The position numbers and the translations under genes are program-made. The notes under the pieces were generated by a model that did no database searches, was not told the origin of the DNA, and saw only the letters and a program-made list of their open reading frames with translations. From contig VDFB02000003.1 in assembly GCA_007258455.2 (NCBI GenBank), forward strand, positions 38,353,084 through 38,417,083: a stretch of DNA of 64,000 nucleotides, read 5' to 3'. Source of the stretch: Sequoia sempervirens (lineage: Eukaryota > Streptophyta > Pinopsida > Cupressales > Cupressaceae). Shown piece after piece: positions 49,690 to 60,532 of this stretch (its first letter is position 1; every line of letters starts with the position of its first letter).

Positions 49690-51330
49690 TGACTCCTCTC
49701 TAACTAATGGTTGATCCTCAGTCCTAGGCAATGCCCCACTCCTCTAGGAAAAATTAGGCTACCTTAGCTCTTTGGGAACATCACGATGATAGTGCATTCG
49801 ATAATATGCAGCCTCTGTGATTTCCTCTCTATACATGTGTGTAGACACTATCTGTCCCTGAGATGCCATTGTGATGGCCTTGAGCTATTGCCTCCACTCA
49901 ATCTCTTGGGCTAGCTATAGATCCAACTATTGTCGCAACTAAACTTCATGATCCCTCTGTGCAGTCATATCCTATAGCTACTTCTGCAGCTAATCTCTCT
50001 TGACTGTGAGAGCTTGTATATGAGCCTGTAACTGCTAATCTGGCTATTGTAGAGGTGGAGGAGGTGGTGGTGCACCCGAAACCTATTTGTCCTACTGACC
50101 ATCCTGTCAACCTGGGTCCTGGTGACCCTAGTCTTGCTACTATTGTTGATGTCCATCCCTTGGCACCTATGCCCTATCTTGATCCTTTTGTTGCTTCCCT
50201 CAATCTCAACCCCCATCCTGACCACCATCTTAGCCTCAGCCTCAGCCTCAGCCTCAACCTCTACCTCTTCCTTTGGGGTATCCCCCTATTGGGTCTGTCA
50301 AAGAACGGGTGGCCTGAACCATGCATCATAACTGGGGGTAGTCCCCAAGGCTGGGCAACAAGCTATCAAAATTCATTGACTACCACTACGGGGTCAATTT
50401 GGGCTCCCCATTGGATCTCTCTCTAATATCTCATGAAGACTGTTGTGTAATCATTTGAAGGTACGTCCTGTACCTCCCTAAACTGTCTCGCTACATAGTC
50501 TAGGAGATACCGCTCTATCATGGTGTTCTCTTTCCCGTAGAGATAGCAGGTCTGGCTAGCAAAATACAACTCTTGTTGGCCATTATACCATGCAGGAACC
50601 TGCAACCACGACCTCCATCTAAAACGGTCATGTCATCAATGACCCATCACCAATAAGGTAAACTTGTCAGCCTTGTATGCTGCAAAGTCATCATTACTCT
50701 GTATCTAAAGATGATGGGCTCATCCTCGTGAATTTCTTCCAAAACAACCAATGGCCTCAAAATTGCAATATGCTCATATGCTCAAATATGAAGCAATGTA
50801 ACACCTGCTTCAATGCTCCTTCCCTCACAGTAAATGACTTTGTGCATATCATGGTACAAAGAAGCAAGTAGAACTAGACCCCATGCATACATAATGGCCC
50901 TCTAGATCATGTCATACCAAGCAACCCCCTAGCTTAGACCAAAGCCTTTGCCTCGTCGTTTTGGGGCAATCACGCTAGAAATCAGTGTAGCCACAAATAA
51001 TCCAAAAATGGGTACTCGTCTACAGTATAGGTCCAAGTCTATCTAAGAGATAATCAAAATACTATTGTTCATGTGCAAAAGAAAACATGGGTCCCTCCCT
51101 ACATCTGTGTCATATAATCATGCTCTCCATGTATCGACAACTAAAGTATCTGCAACACATCCTTGAGTGTGACGGTGGCCTCGCACAGTGGGTAAGTGAG
51201 AGGAATTTGTTTCACTATGCCATATCTCGAAGAGTGTTGTCATCATCGCCAAATGGGTGTGGACCTCAGGCATAAAAGTGATGAACCCTAATCTGAGCAT
51301 ACCTAGCCACTACCTCCAGGTCATCAAAAT
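49690..51330 (-). pseudogene. Antisense plant mobile domain (PMD) gene carried by element E
   Basis: This is a GC-richer block on the strand opposite to gag-pol. Near the N terminus (51300 leftward) LFEIWHSETNSSHLP is followed, one frame over, by LCEATVTLKDVLQIL (51149-51188). This is the signature of the plant mobile domain / aminotransferase-like family (PF10536), which is shared by host MAIN/MAIL proteins and transposon-borne copies. Further on, WYNGQQELYFASQ and ERYLLDYVARQFREVQDVP (50605-50470) fit the domain's C-terminal part. The tail (50400-49800) is Gly/Gln-rich, then Pro-rich (APPPPPP), then a Gln/Leu-rich probable coiled coil; nearly all its stops are TAG where Gln would continue the pattern. 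The function is unknown, perhaps related to silencing or targeting. Confidence 0.75.
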
Positions 51331-52392
51331 CTCATATCGCTACCAAAATATCAAAACAATTCTCTCACAACATCAATGGCAACAGATCCTCTTGCATGCA
51401 TCACACACACAACATCAATTTTCCAAAAAGTAAAAAAATTAACCAAAACTTGAGACTTTGCATCCTAAAACATCAAAGGCATCACTAAAATCAACGGTGT
51501 CACTATTTTTGGTGTGCATCCCTGTATCAATTTAGGTGGAGTGTCGCCAATATAATGATGTGTGTCACGTTACTCAATAGGGAATAAACATTTGCATGCA
51601 TCACTATAAATGAAAATTGGGGTGCGTCGCCCATCGCTTTTGAGGGTTGCTTAAACTAAAAATCCTGTGTCACTATATTGCAAGCGCGACACCCTAATCA
51701 AAAGTGTCACTAGAACAAAAAATTATGATGCATTGCTAAACAGAAGGTGTGTTGCTAAAAAATCAATAACGACACTTTTGACGCCTTTTGCGTGTCACTA
51801 TATAGTGACGCTCCTAAAAACCTAGTTTTGACACACTAATAAATGCACTCAAATGTGAAAATCGATGCAAGTTTTGAGTCACATACTTATGGTCCTGTGT
51901 CTACTCGGTGCTGGTACTCTCAAATCCGCTCGAAAAGGTGAAGTGGAAGCACATGATGAGCCATCTCACCAGGGTATCAGAGCTCAAAATGCACAAATGA
52001 ATTGGAAGTGCAACCTTTTCACTTGTTTAAGCCTAAAAATTAGGATTTTTTTGCCCTAATTTGAGCCAAAAGCTAGGATTTTGGCCTATTTTACCTATTT
52101 TTGCGCTTTGTGACCTATTTTGAGCCATTCTTTTTGTGTTTTTGAGGCCATTTTTGGCCTCTTGGAGCATGTTTTGGCACTTGAACCTATATTTTACCTT
52201 TGTTGAGCGATCAACCTAAAATTCAAAAATTTTACCCAATCTCTTGAGGGGGAAAGGAACCAACTTAATTCCTTTCACTAGGGCAACAATGGGGCATCCA
52301 AAAATTAGAATTTTTTTTATTTTTTGATCTGAGCAACAGTTTTAATCTGAAAAGCGTCAGTCTTTGAACCAATGTAACTAGTACCTCGCTTC
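51331..52392. other. End of internal region of element E, with GTGTCAC motif cluster
   Basis: It lies between the antisense gene's N terminus and the polypurine tract. From 51480 to 51830 words such as GTGTCACTA, GTGTCGCC, GCGCGACACC and CGACACTTT recur. From 51990 to 52210 the words TTTTGGCC and TTTTACCT recur. If the PMD gene is transcribed, its promoter should lie here. Confidence 0.45.
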
Positions 52393-52406
52393 AAAAAGGG
52401 GAAAAA
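52393..52406 (+). promoter_or_regulatory. Polypurine tract of element E
   Basis: AAAAAGGGGAAAAA immediately precedes the 3' LTR start at 52407 and would prime plus-strand DNA synthesis. Confidence 0.8.
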
Positions 52407-53779
52407 TATAGACACTTAAAAATGTCTTGAATGATATTACACACTTGAATATGATATACTAACACCATTTCATCCTAAAATACATCATCTTTTCGCTTAA
52501 TTGATTAAATTATTCTAGATATTTAATTAATTACATCATTTTCATCTATTAATTTGATTAATCTAATTAGGTTAATCCTTCTCCCATTCATGCTAACCTT
52601 TCATCCTGTTAATTTGGATAAATCAAAAACATTTAATTTAACACCCTAAGTCATTTCATTTAAATTAAATAATCTTAATTATTTAATTAAATGTCACTTT
52701 GATCCCTTTTCATTAAATAAGTTAATTATTTAATGGATATCCTAAATTCCCCTAATTTGCATAATTGAAACTTTGTTTTAATTATCAAATTACTAATTAA
52801 TTATAATTCTCCCACTTGCAAGGTAATATTCCTTGAGAATATTCCTCCTTTGCACATTCCACCAAAAGGGAATATTCTCATGGAATATTCCTTCCCCTTT
52901 GCACATTAAAATTTGGTTTTAATTAACTAAATGCTATTTTTCCTCCAAAAAGGGAATATTCTCATGGAATATTCTTTCCCTCTTCACTCATCTGAAAAAA
53001 GGAATATTCTTCCTTGTAACAAACTTATTGAGCAAGTTTTGAAAGTGTGCTTCTTTGCATGATTGTGAGGCCTTGATTAAAAATCAACTTGCATTCTCAA
53101 CCCTTGATGGGAATCCATGATCCATGCCTCCATTTTCCTTCCATCCTAACCATTGATTGATTCTTTCAATCTTGACCATCGGTTTGTTTTTTCCTATTCT
53201 ATATATAGACCTTGCATCTATTGAATAGGGATCCACCTTTTTAGAGAAAACTTATGTTGTTGAAAATCACTCTCATCTTGCATCCATGTTTGACGTTTTA
53301 AAAGGAATTTTAGATTAATTTACATGCATTATTAGCTTAGAGCATCCATTCAGTATATTTTTAAACTAGGGCTTTAATATTTCAAATCTTGCATACATTT
53401 AGAGTAGCTTTGCATACACTCACATCAATCATCTTAGCATATATCATGTTAAATTAGCTTTCATCATGTTTCACATATATCTCTCATTAGTTTCATCAGT
53501 TTTCTTCAATAAAACTGATTGAAACAAGCTCATTATCCAAGGGATTGGGAAAGGGTCGCCATTCCAAATCAATGTGGCACCACTCCCCCAACAGGATAAG
53601 TTTCAATGTCTTAGAGTAGATGTTTATCAAGCTTTCATGCTATAGAATGTTAGTTTTAATGGCTTCTTCATCTTTGTTTACATTGAATGATCTTATTGGG
53701 ATTAATGCCTAGTGGCTTAAATATGCTTCGAATCCGTATGGATCAATTGTAATTAACCTATACTATGTCATTGGTCACA
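52407..53779 (+). repeat. 3' LTR of element E
   Basis: 1373 bp. It starts TATAGACAC where the 5' copy has TGTAGACAC (one G-to-A change), ends TTGGTCACA and is followed by AAACT. It is clearly alignable with 34538-35952. Divergence is higher in the first 120 bases than later, and it lacks about 33 bp present at 35488-35522 of the 5' copy. Confidence 0.9.
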
Positions 53780-53784
53780 AAACT

Positions 53785-54340
53785 ATAGACCTAAAAAATA
53801 TTAGGGCATAGGCCAATCCATAATAGCTTAAATATTTGAGGGATGTACCAAGATACCCTCACCAAATATGTCATGGCCAAGGTACTTTACCTTAGGTGAA
53901 AAAAATGCTTCACCAAGTAATTGAATAATTAATTATCTCACAAGAACTGTGAAACTTGGTGCAAGTGGCTCTCATTCTCCTTCATTATACTCAAATATAC
54001 TAAAATATCATCTAAGAATATAACAACAATTGATTAAGGTAGTTTTCAAACACCCCACTCATGAGACTCATGAACACCAATGGTGCATTTATCAACCCAA
54101 ATATAGCTATGGTAAAATTGTAGTGTCTATATCATGTCTAAAACACTCCCCAATGAATATTTGTCTCCTTAGTAAAAAATTAATGATAACTACGCTTCAA
54201 ATTAATCTAATATGATTGATTTAATATTGATCAGTGTATAAACACTATATCTATGGTTGAAAAATCAATGCATAGAGTAAAGGGAATCAATGGATGAAGA
54301 GAATTAGTGGGAAAAAAGAATAATTATGCAACTATTTCAA
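53785..54340 (-). pseudogene. RT palm remnant of element C (right of the E insertion)
   Basis: The nucleotide order follows 10090-10640 of copy A: GGGCATAGGCCAATCC, then CACCAAATATGTCATGG, then TCAAACACCCCACTCATGAGACTCATGAACACC against TCAAAACACCCCATTCATTAGACTCATAAAGACT. The catalytic region (ATATCATCTAAGAAT) lies near 54006-54020. It is the continuation of 34067-34537. The frame is closed throughout. Confidence 0.75.
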
Positions 54341-54439
54341 CTGCTAATCTTAGTTTAGCCACTAGCTAGTGATATTTTATTTAAATGAATAAATCCATTT
54401 CATAAAATAAACATTTCCTTAGTATAATATTTAAAGTAT

Positions 54440-55214
54440 CTCATTATAATTTTTTATTTGGAATTCCTTCCCTTTTAACATTTGAATGTTTGGTCCACTG
54501 CTCTTTAATTAATTATATTTTCATTTTACCTCTTATGTCATTCAACATCATTCTCCTTGTAGAATTTGACAAAGTCTTCATAACAATACTAACCATCATT
54601 ATTAATCCTTAAAACCTTAATATTTCTACTAGTCTAGCTAGTTTTCTAAGATACCCTTAAACTACATCAAGTAGTTCTAATGACTTTGGATTTACTTCTA
54701 AGAAAATATATCCATGTCCTCATTGAGTAATCATCAATAAACGATATATAATATAAATATTTTAAAAAAGGAAGGAACCCCTACAAAGTAAAATATATTA
54801 GAATGAATAAGATCTAATAAATCAAAATATTTATGATAGCTAGAATAAAATTAAACACTATCATAATGTAATATTCTCAAAAATCAAACTCAAGAGAATA
54901 ATCAATAAGCCCCTCTACAATATTTTTATTTTTTGAATTTTGCATACCTTTCTCACCAATATAGCCCATGTGATAGTTTCATAACATTATCTTTTTAGAT
55001 ATTAACTCACTCTCCAAGGTAAAAAAATGCTTATGTACCTATAATTCACAATCATCAAAACTAGATACATTAATCTCTTTATTGTAAGTTCCAACAATAA
55101 AGGTGTAGACTCTATACATATGTTCACCATATGTATTAAATAACTATTATATCTTATGTAAGTGCATGTATCAATACAAAAGAGAGTTCCAAATCAAACT
55201 CATTTCATGAGCAT
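54440..55214 (-). pseudogene. Copia GAG-pre-integrase and integrase core remnant (element D)
   Basis: On the minus strand YISFIDDYSMRTWIYFLRSK (around 54770-54710) is the start of the copia integrase core (usually FIDDYSRK.W.Y.L). It is followed by IKVLRINNGG and YCYEDFVKFYKEN, where the family has a second Asp in DNGGEY. To the right lies the pre-integrase zinc motif, seen as YHMGYIGEKGMQ-type sequence near 54970. Several stops are present. Confidence 0.75.
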
Positions 55215-55219
55215 CATAA

Positions 55220-56543
55220 TGTCGGAAAAACAAGGACAAACAATTGAGAGGGGGGGGGGGTGAATCAGTTGTCATAGAATAATAAACTTTTTCAAACTTT
55301 ACTTAACTTAATCTTAGATCTAATGAATAAGAAATTAACCATAAACAATTAACACATCAGACAGACAAAGAAAACCAATATTTTCTACATGGAAACCTTG
55401 TTAGGGGAAAAACCACAGTGGATGTTATTCCACAAGATTATACCTTGTTAAAAGTATAATGAAATCAATAAAGGGGAATGCACATGCATTCAGGCACACT
55501 ACCTAGAGTTCACTGCTCAATTACAGAAGGGGCTCACTGCCCAACAATACATAATAGGATTAAAATCTAGAGGGTATGAATTAAAAAAATAGCTTCTGCA
55601 TAAGCTTGATTACAATTTCAATTAAGCACAAAAAACTCCTTCACAAACTACTTCACACTTTACTCGATCTTCTTCACACTTTGCTCTGCAATCGAATGAT
55701 ATTCACACATACACACATAAGAGCACACTCAACACTTTTCCCACATAGTACATCGATCAAACAATCGCTCTTATATATCTGCTACATGAGATTTCATCAA
55801 AAACTTTAGTCGGCTAGGAAAATAAAACATATTTTTAATGTCAGCCCAAATTTACAAATAAATTTTCAATGTGAATCCACCAAGGTTGGCCACAACATAG
55901 TGGGGACCCAAATTAACAACTCCAACACAAAAGGACTTCAATTAATTCCACCTCGAAGATCCACAACACACTACCACCAACATGTCGACCAAGAACAAGA
56001 AAAATTGAACATATGCAAGAAAAGATCTTTGAAAACGAGCACACCGATCAATGTGGACGTACCACAAAGATAGAGCACACTCTAGAAACATCCAAGAGAA
56101 TCAAGAAACATCCAAGAGCACTAAGAAACAACATAGAAACATCTGCAACAACTAAGATTTCCAAAATTACACAAACTTCACTTAGGAACACTGATAGAGA
56201 CCACATAAACATTGTCAGACCACAACATGACCAAATCTATATGCGAACCTCTAAAACTTTTGGTAGATGATCTAGATAAACTTAGCAGAAAACCCTTTAA
56301 TCCACAGTAGTTGAACTTCAACGTAGAGAACAAGACGCCATCATGACTTGCACAGTTCCATTGGGAACCTAGAACACTTTCCTTTACAATTTTCTCAATA
56401 TCCACGACATATACAACCTCTAATACACCAAATGTTAATAGTGTTAACATCAATGACAACCACATATCAGCAACACATCCACAAAATCCAACACATAACT
56501 CCTCAAACCATCCTACAAACTCCATTGGCATATAGACTACCTA
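55220..56543. repeat. Probable solo LTR inserted in element D (target duplication CATAA)
   Basis: CATAA lies at 55215-55219 and 56544-56548, and the copia reading continues across the insert (protease side KINDLIM at 56550, pre-integrase side at 55214). The insert starts TGTCGG and contains GAGAG followed by G11 and TGAATCAGTTG (55246-55271). It ends ACCTA, one base from the expected CA. The 1324-bp size and the lack of coding suggest a solo LTR. The G-tract followed by TGAATCAG could alternatively be a polypurine tract and LTR start of a nested element. Confidence 0.55.
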
Positions 56544-56549
56544 CATAAT

Positions 56550-56880
56550 CAAATCATTAATTTTAATTATAGATAATAGGTTTAATGCTAAACCAAGGAT
56601 ATGTAGGAGTCTAATAATTCATTTGATTATCCCACTAGAGAATTAAATATTGACTCTCCCAAGATCATCTATGTTGAGATATGTGTTATTGTTGAGGTAC
56701 ATCTTCCCAAAATAATGTTTCTTGCAATTTGAAAACCACTTTAGATGGGGAATTGCATGGAAATGAGCTCTAGAGTATATCATCCATGCATCATTACAAG
56801 CATGAATTTCCAATGCTATGAAAAGGACATCATTCATTCTCTTGAGAAGATTTATCAAAATTATTATCATATATAGGATT
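56550..56880 (-). pseudogene. Copia protease remnant (element D)
   Basis: The minus strand reads DVLFIALEIHACNDAWMIYS and then FHAIPHLKWFSN and GKMYLNN, which matches the copia pattern of a Trp followed by the DSGAS active site, then His and a strand with KVYLAD. The catalytic Asp-Ser-Gly is replaced by Tyr-Ser-Arg. It continues into LLHILGLALNLLSIIKINDL, the copia segment after protease, and stops at the LTR-like insert. Confidence 0.75.
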
Positions 56881-57004
56881 TTTCTTCTTTTTCTCCTTGC
56901 ATTCTCTTCTAAAGAGGCTTATCTTGTCATTGTTCATATATTTTACTATAGAATTTCTATGAGATTTAGATCCCCTTTAGATCTTCCCTTGTCATTATTT
57001 TTTC

Positions 57005-57600
57005 CTTTTTTTTTATAACCACTCAAAAATATCAAAAGCCTTCTTGGTGTTATAATTTCTTCTCATATCCTTTGAGAGAAGAGTAACCAAAATCTTACCA
57101 AACACTAATTTTGATAAAATGCTTCCAATAATAATTAGTAGGTTATCTCATGACCTAGAAAAAGACTATATAAGGGTCATGCATTGGTATTCCTTTTCCA
57201 TATTTGCACCCATCTATTATAAATAGGTTATAAATATATTTAATGTATTCATATATTTAGCAAAAAATTATTATCCCCATCCTCAAAGTGTACAACTTTT
57301 TTCATAGAAAAACTTATTAACTAGGGATTTGGCCTAATATAATTTCCCCAACTTTCCCTAGAAATATTTTTGGTGGATTCTTTACATACATCCAATAAGA
57401 TATAAATTTTCCAAGAAAATTGATAAGGCTTCTCACCTTTCTATCCAAAATTTCAAAATCATTTAGTGACATTACAACTAGTTTGGATTTGTTTACTATA
57501 TCCCATAGATTTTAATTATGAGTATATCCTCCATCTTGAGCTTCCATAGTTCAAAGTTAGTGCCACTAGATTTTTCCATCTCTAGTCTAGTTTTTTCTTT
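57005..57600 (-). pseudogene. Copia gag remnant (element D)
   Basis: It starts MEKSSGTNFELWKLKMEDIL at about 57580, the conserved plant copia gag N terminus. FEILDRKVRSLINF and KVVHFEDGDNN follow, and a later part reads ILVTLLSKDMRRNYNT-like in a shifted frame. The zinc-knuckle region is not clear. Many stops are present. Confidence 0.75.
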
Positions 57601-57698
57601 CCATATTCCCTAAAACAAAGATTGTCTCTACTCATTCTCTGACTCAAACCAATATTATTACAAAAAAAATTATTCCTACCACCATGGACCTAAGGATT

Positions 57699-57711
57699 AG
57701 ACTCTAATACC
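57699..57711 (-). promoter_or_regulatory. Primer binding site of element D (initiator tRNA-Met type, mutated)
   Basis: ACTCTAATACCA on the plus strand is TGGTATTAGAGT on the minus strand, against TGGTATCAGAGC for intact sites. It lies about 110 bases upstream of the gag start. The LTR should begin just to the right, but I cannot define its ends. Confidence 0.65.
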
Positions 57712-59570
57712 AAACAAAAGGAAGTTAAGGTGCATACAATCTTCCTACACTAATCTAAGAGGTGAGATAAATAGAATAAAACCATTATAGGAAAACATTG
57801 GGACTCCTAACTTTGAACTAATGTAGTAATTAACAACACTATTGGTTATAATATCCTCCCAACAAGGAGTCTCATTAGAGACAATGCTAACACTTAGATC
57901 TAGATAAATACTGAAAACATAACAATACCTACAAAAATAAATCATGAAAACTACATCCTAAGCACCTAATAAATAGAGAAACCAATATGTAAAACCACCA
58001 AAGGGAAATCTCAAAACCATGAGCTAATACCACCCAAGTTCCTTAGTGAAATTCCAACACCCAAATATTAAGAGAAGTCTTATAAGAATCTATTATAACA
58101 TGTCATAGTTATCCTCCAAAATTGGGCACCACAATTTTCCTTATTCAAAACCTTCAAAGATGCTTTATGATAGTCATAATAGAATTTCATAGGTTGGTAA
58201 ATATTATTGTTCAAAAAGTGTAACTCCCTCTTACAACTCTCTTACGCATCATAGATACTCTTACATTCCTAAAATGAGAGATTAACTTTTGGAGGCCATA
58301 AATTTTGATTTAGAACTTGCTTGAGCTTATTTTTATAAATTAAAGATCTTAAAGATATCTATGTTAACCCCCTTTAGTTGGTTATATTGAATTTTAGTAA
58401 TTATTGGGGGAAAACTAGCCTCTATAGGTTAGAAATTGTATTTGAAAATTAGAATGCAAGGTTGAGACACATTTTATAACAAGCTCAAATTTGAAGATTT
58501 GGAGATTGTACCAACATGAGTGTCATAATACAAGGGTGGTAACATAACCATATTATAAACCTTGACTACCCCTAAAAGATGCTAGTTAACATCAATGGGA
58601 GGAAGCGAGTGCATACTCTCAATATATTAGTTTTTTAGCCTCTCACAAATATTTATCTTTTTTCATGCATAAACATGAAGAAAAGATAATATTAGTCCAC
58701 CATCACTAAGACCAATGAAAATAATGAAAGGGGTGCCAAAATTTTACTATAGGGGTTGGTCATGTGAGTCATTAGATCAAACCCATGGGTTCTTGCACCC
58801 TTGGATTGATCCTATGGATCGATATTACACCTAGTGGGTCAAATATATGGGTGAGAATAATTGATAAAAATGATCCTTTTCTAGCATTGCAAAAATATAG
58901 ACAAATTTTAGAAATTTATGTTTAACAAAAAAATAAAAATTTAGGTTAAAAGTTAACTTACCATGTCCAAATGCTTGCTTTACTCAATACTTTCCCTATC
59001 ACCTCAAGTGGTAACATGAATTTGTTGCTAAATAATCATGATAAATTAAAATAGGGGACTATGAGCTCTAGAGGGTAGAAATTACAAGGTTGATAGTAAA
59101 AATAAAAGTATATTTTCAGTGTTCACCACTCTATAACTTGGCATCGATTATCAAATCACACATTATGATTCTTGTAAAACCAATTTTTACATTCCACCAA
59201 TCATATTAATAATTAAACATATTATTGATGATGAAAAATGACCTACTTACATTTTGAGCCTTTTGTATTATCTTTCATTTATTATGCCTCTTATCTTACA
59301 TTGATAATGTTTATAATATATGATACCTATTGCAAATCAAATTTATTCAAGATGCTCATTTATACATCCCATAGAATATATTTATCAAATATGCGATAAT
59401 TTCCTTATGATTTATCTATATTCTATGTACCTTGATAATTTATTGCAAACCAATTACTTTACAACAAAAAATGACCTATCTACACCTCAATGCTTATCTA
59501 TCAATACAATTACTTATTTTTTATTGATATCACATTCAACTCTATCTAGCCACTAAGGGCCATCATTACC
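57712..59570. other. AT-rich stretch, presumably includes the 5' LTR of element D
   Basis: No coding motif is seen. There is no second copy of an LTR in the window to delimit it. Confidence 0.4.
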
Positions 59571-60532
59571 GGGTAAAAGCACAAAGTTGTGTCATACTTT
59601 CAACCAACTTATCAACTCAACTAAATTTAAGTATTTCTAACTAAAAATTAATTTTGGTCAAACATATGATCTAGTAAGATTCATTCTAGCTAAGTTAGAT
59701 ACTTCCACAAATTTTTCAACTAAAATTTGTTGGCTAAAAATATATGGAGCACCACTTTGAGTCCAATTTACCAAAAAAATAAAATTATTTGAAAAACTTG
59801 AAGTTTAATAACTCCTGCTAATGTAAAGAACATTTTTTTAAAAATATAAAAATACCCTTTTGTAGATCCATAAGTGAAGTTTTCAAAAATATATTTATTT
59901 TAATAGTTTAATTATTTTTATATTTTATTTTTTATTTTTACTAAAAGTAGGTTATCAACACAAAATATTAGGTTGATTACTATGCTAAGGAAAAATACTA
60001 AAACTTATTTTAAAAAATTGAAAAAAATATGACGCACTAGATAAAAGAATCTATTTCAAGATGGTATAATTTTTTTTCAATTTTAGATAAATATTTAATA
60101 TGAAAGTTGACGCCCGATGAAAATAGTTATTTTTTTATTCACGCACATTTTAATATTTATTTAAAAATATATATTAATCAAAATTGGAAAAAAATATATC
60201 CATGCACTAAAATTTCAAGTGATAAATACACACAAAAAATTTGAAAGAAAAAAAAAATTACTATAAAAAGTTTGACGTCCCACGCAACTTCATTTTTCAA
60301 CATTTTATCAACAACTAAATTATAGTGTTAATTTATTAAAAACTATTTTTATATATATATATATATATTTAAAATAAAAACATAAAATATACTAAAAAAT
60401 ATATATTTTACTAGTTTACATCATTTCAAAATTCAAAACATATATGCCACTTTTTAGTGATTCAAGTTTAAAAGTTGGATCAGCGTTGGTCTTTTCCTTT
60501 ATAAAGTGTGACACAGCTTTGTGCTTTTACCC
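59571..60532. mobile_element. 962-bp non-autonomous DNA transposon with terminal inverted repeats
   Basis: The left end GGGTAAAAGCACAAAGTTGT and the right end ACAGCTTTGTGCTTTTACCC are reverse complements with one mismatch over 20 bases. Imperfect pairing extends about 60 bases further in. TACC is found just outside both ends (59567-59570 and 60533-60536). If the right terminus is shifted by four bases the duplication becomes TTA, which would fit PIF/Harbinger. There is no transposase ORF. The interior is very AT-rich, with scattered GACGC and ACGCA words. Confidence 0.7.

Larger units (their letters stand above)
34538..53779 (+). mobile_element. Element E: 19.2-kb Tat/Ogre-type Ty3/gypsy retrotransposon
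   Basis: LTRs lie at 34538-35952 and 52407-53779. AAACT occurs immediately outside both ends (34533-34537 and 53780-53784). A purine tract ends at the 3' LTR. The internal region has a long leader, gag, protease, RT, RNase H, a second archaeal-type RNase H, integrase and a 5.4-kb 3' region containing an antisense gene relic. The dual RNase H, the LLGRPWIH protease motif and the great length point to the Tat lineage (Ogre-like). LTR divergence is considerable and an LTR segment of about 33 bp is missing from the 3' copy, so the insertion is old. Frameshifts and Gln/Trp-position stops disable it. Confidence 0.9.
31700..54340 (-). mobile_element. Element C: old gypsy/Tekay-like relic, split by two insertions
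   Basis: Three separated blocks (31700-33119, 34067-34537, 53780-about 54340) align in order and on the minus strand with the Tekay pol of 8050-10650. They correspond to chromodomain and integrase, the RNase H and RT-connection part, and the RT palm. Breaks at 33119/34067 and 34537/53780 coincide with insertions that each carry a 5-bp target duplication. C is far more diverged than A or B and has no open frame, so it is the oldest layer here. It ends without a visible terminus next to copia relic D. Confidence 0.75.
54430..57711 (-). mobile_element. Element D: Ty1/copia relic, 3' truncated
   Basis: Reading leftward on the minus strand it shows a primer binding site, gag, protease, GAG-pre-integrase and the start of the integrase core, which is the Ty1/copia order. 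RT and RNase H are missing because the relic stops at about 54430, next to element C. An LTR-like insert with a CATAA duplication splits it at 55220-56543. All frames are closed or nearly so. Confidence 0.78.

Noticed and set aside
50055..50426. Plus-strand ORF of 123 codons in element E
   Set aside because: It is a shadow of the antisense PMD gene's Gly/Gln/Pro-rich tail. The PMD motifs are on the minus strand.
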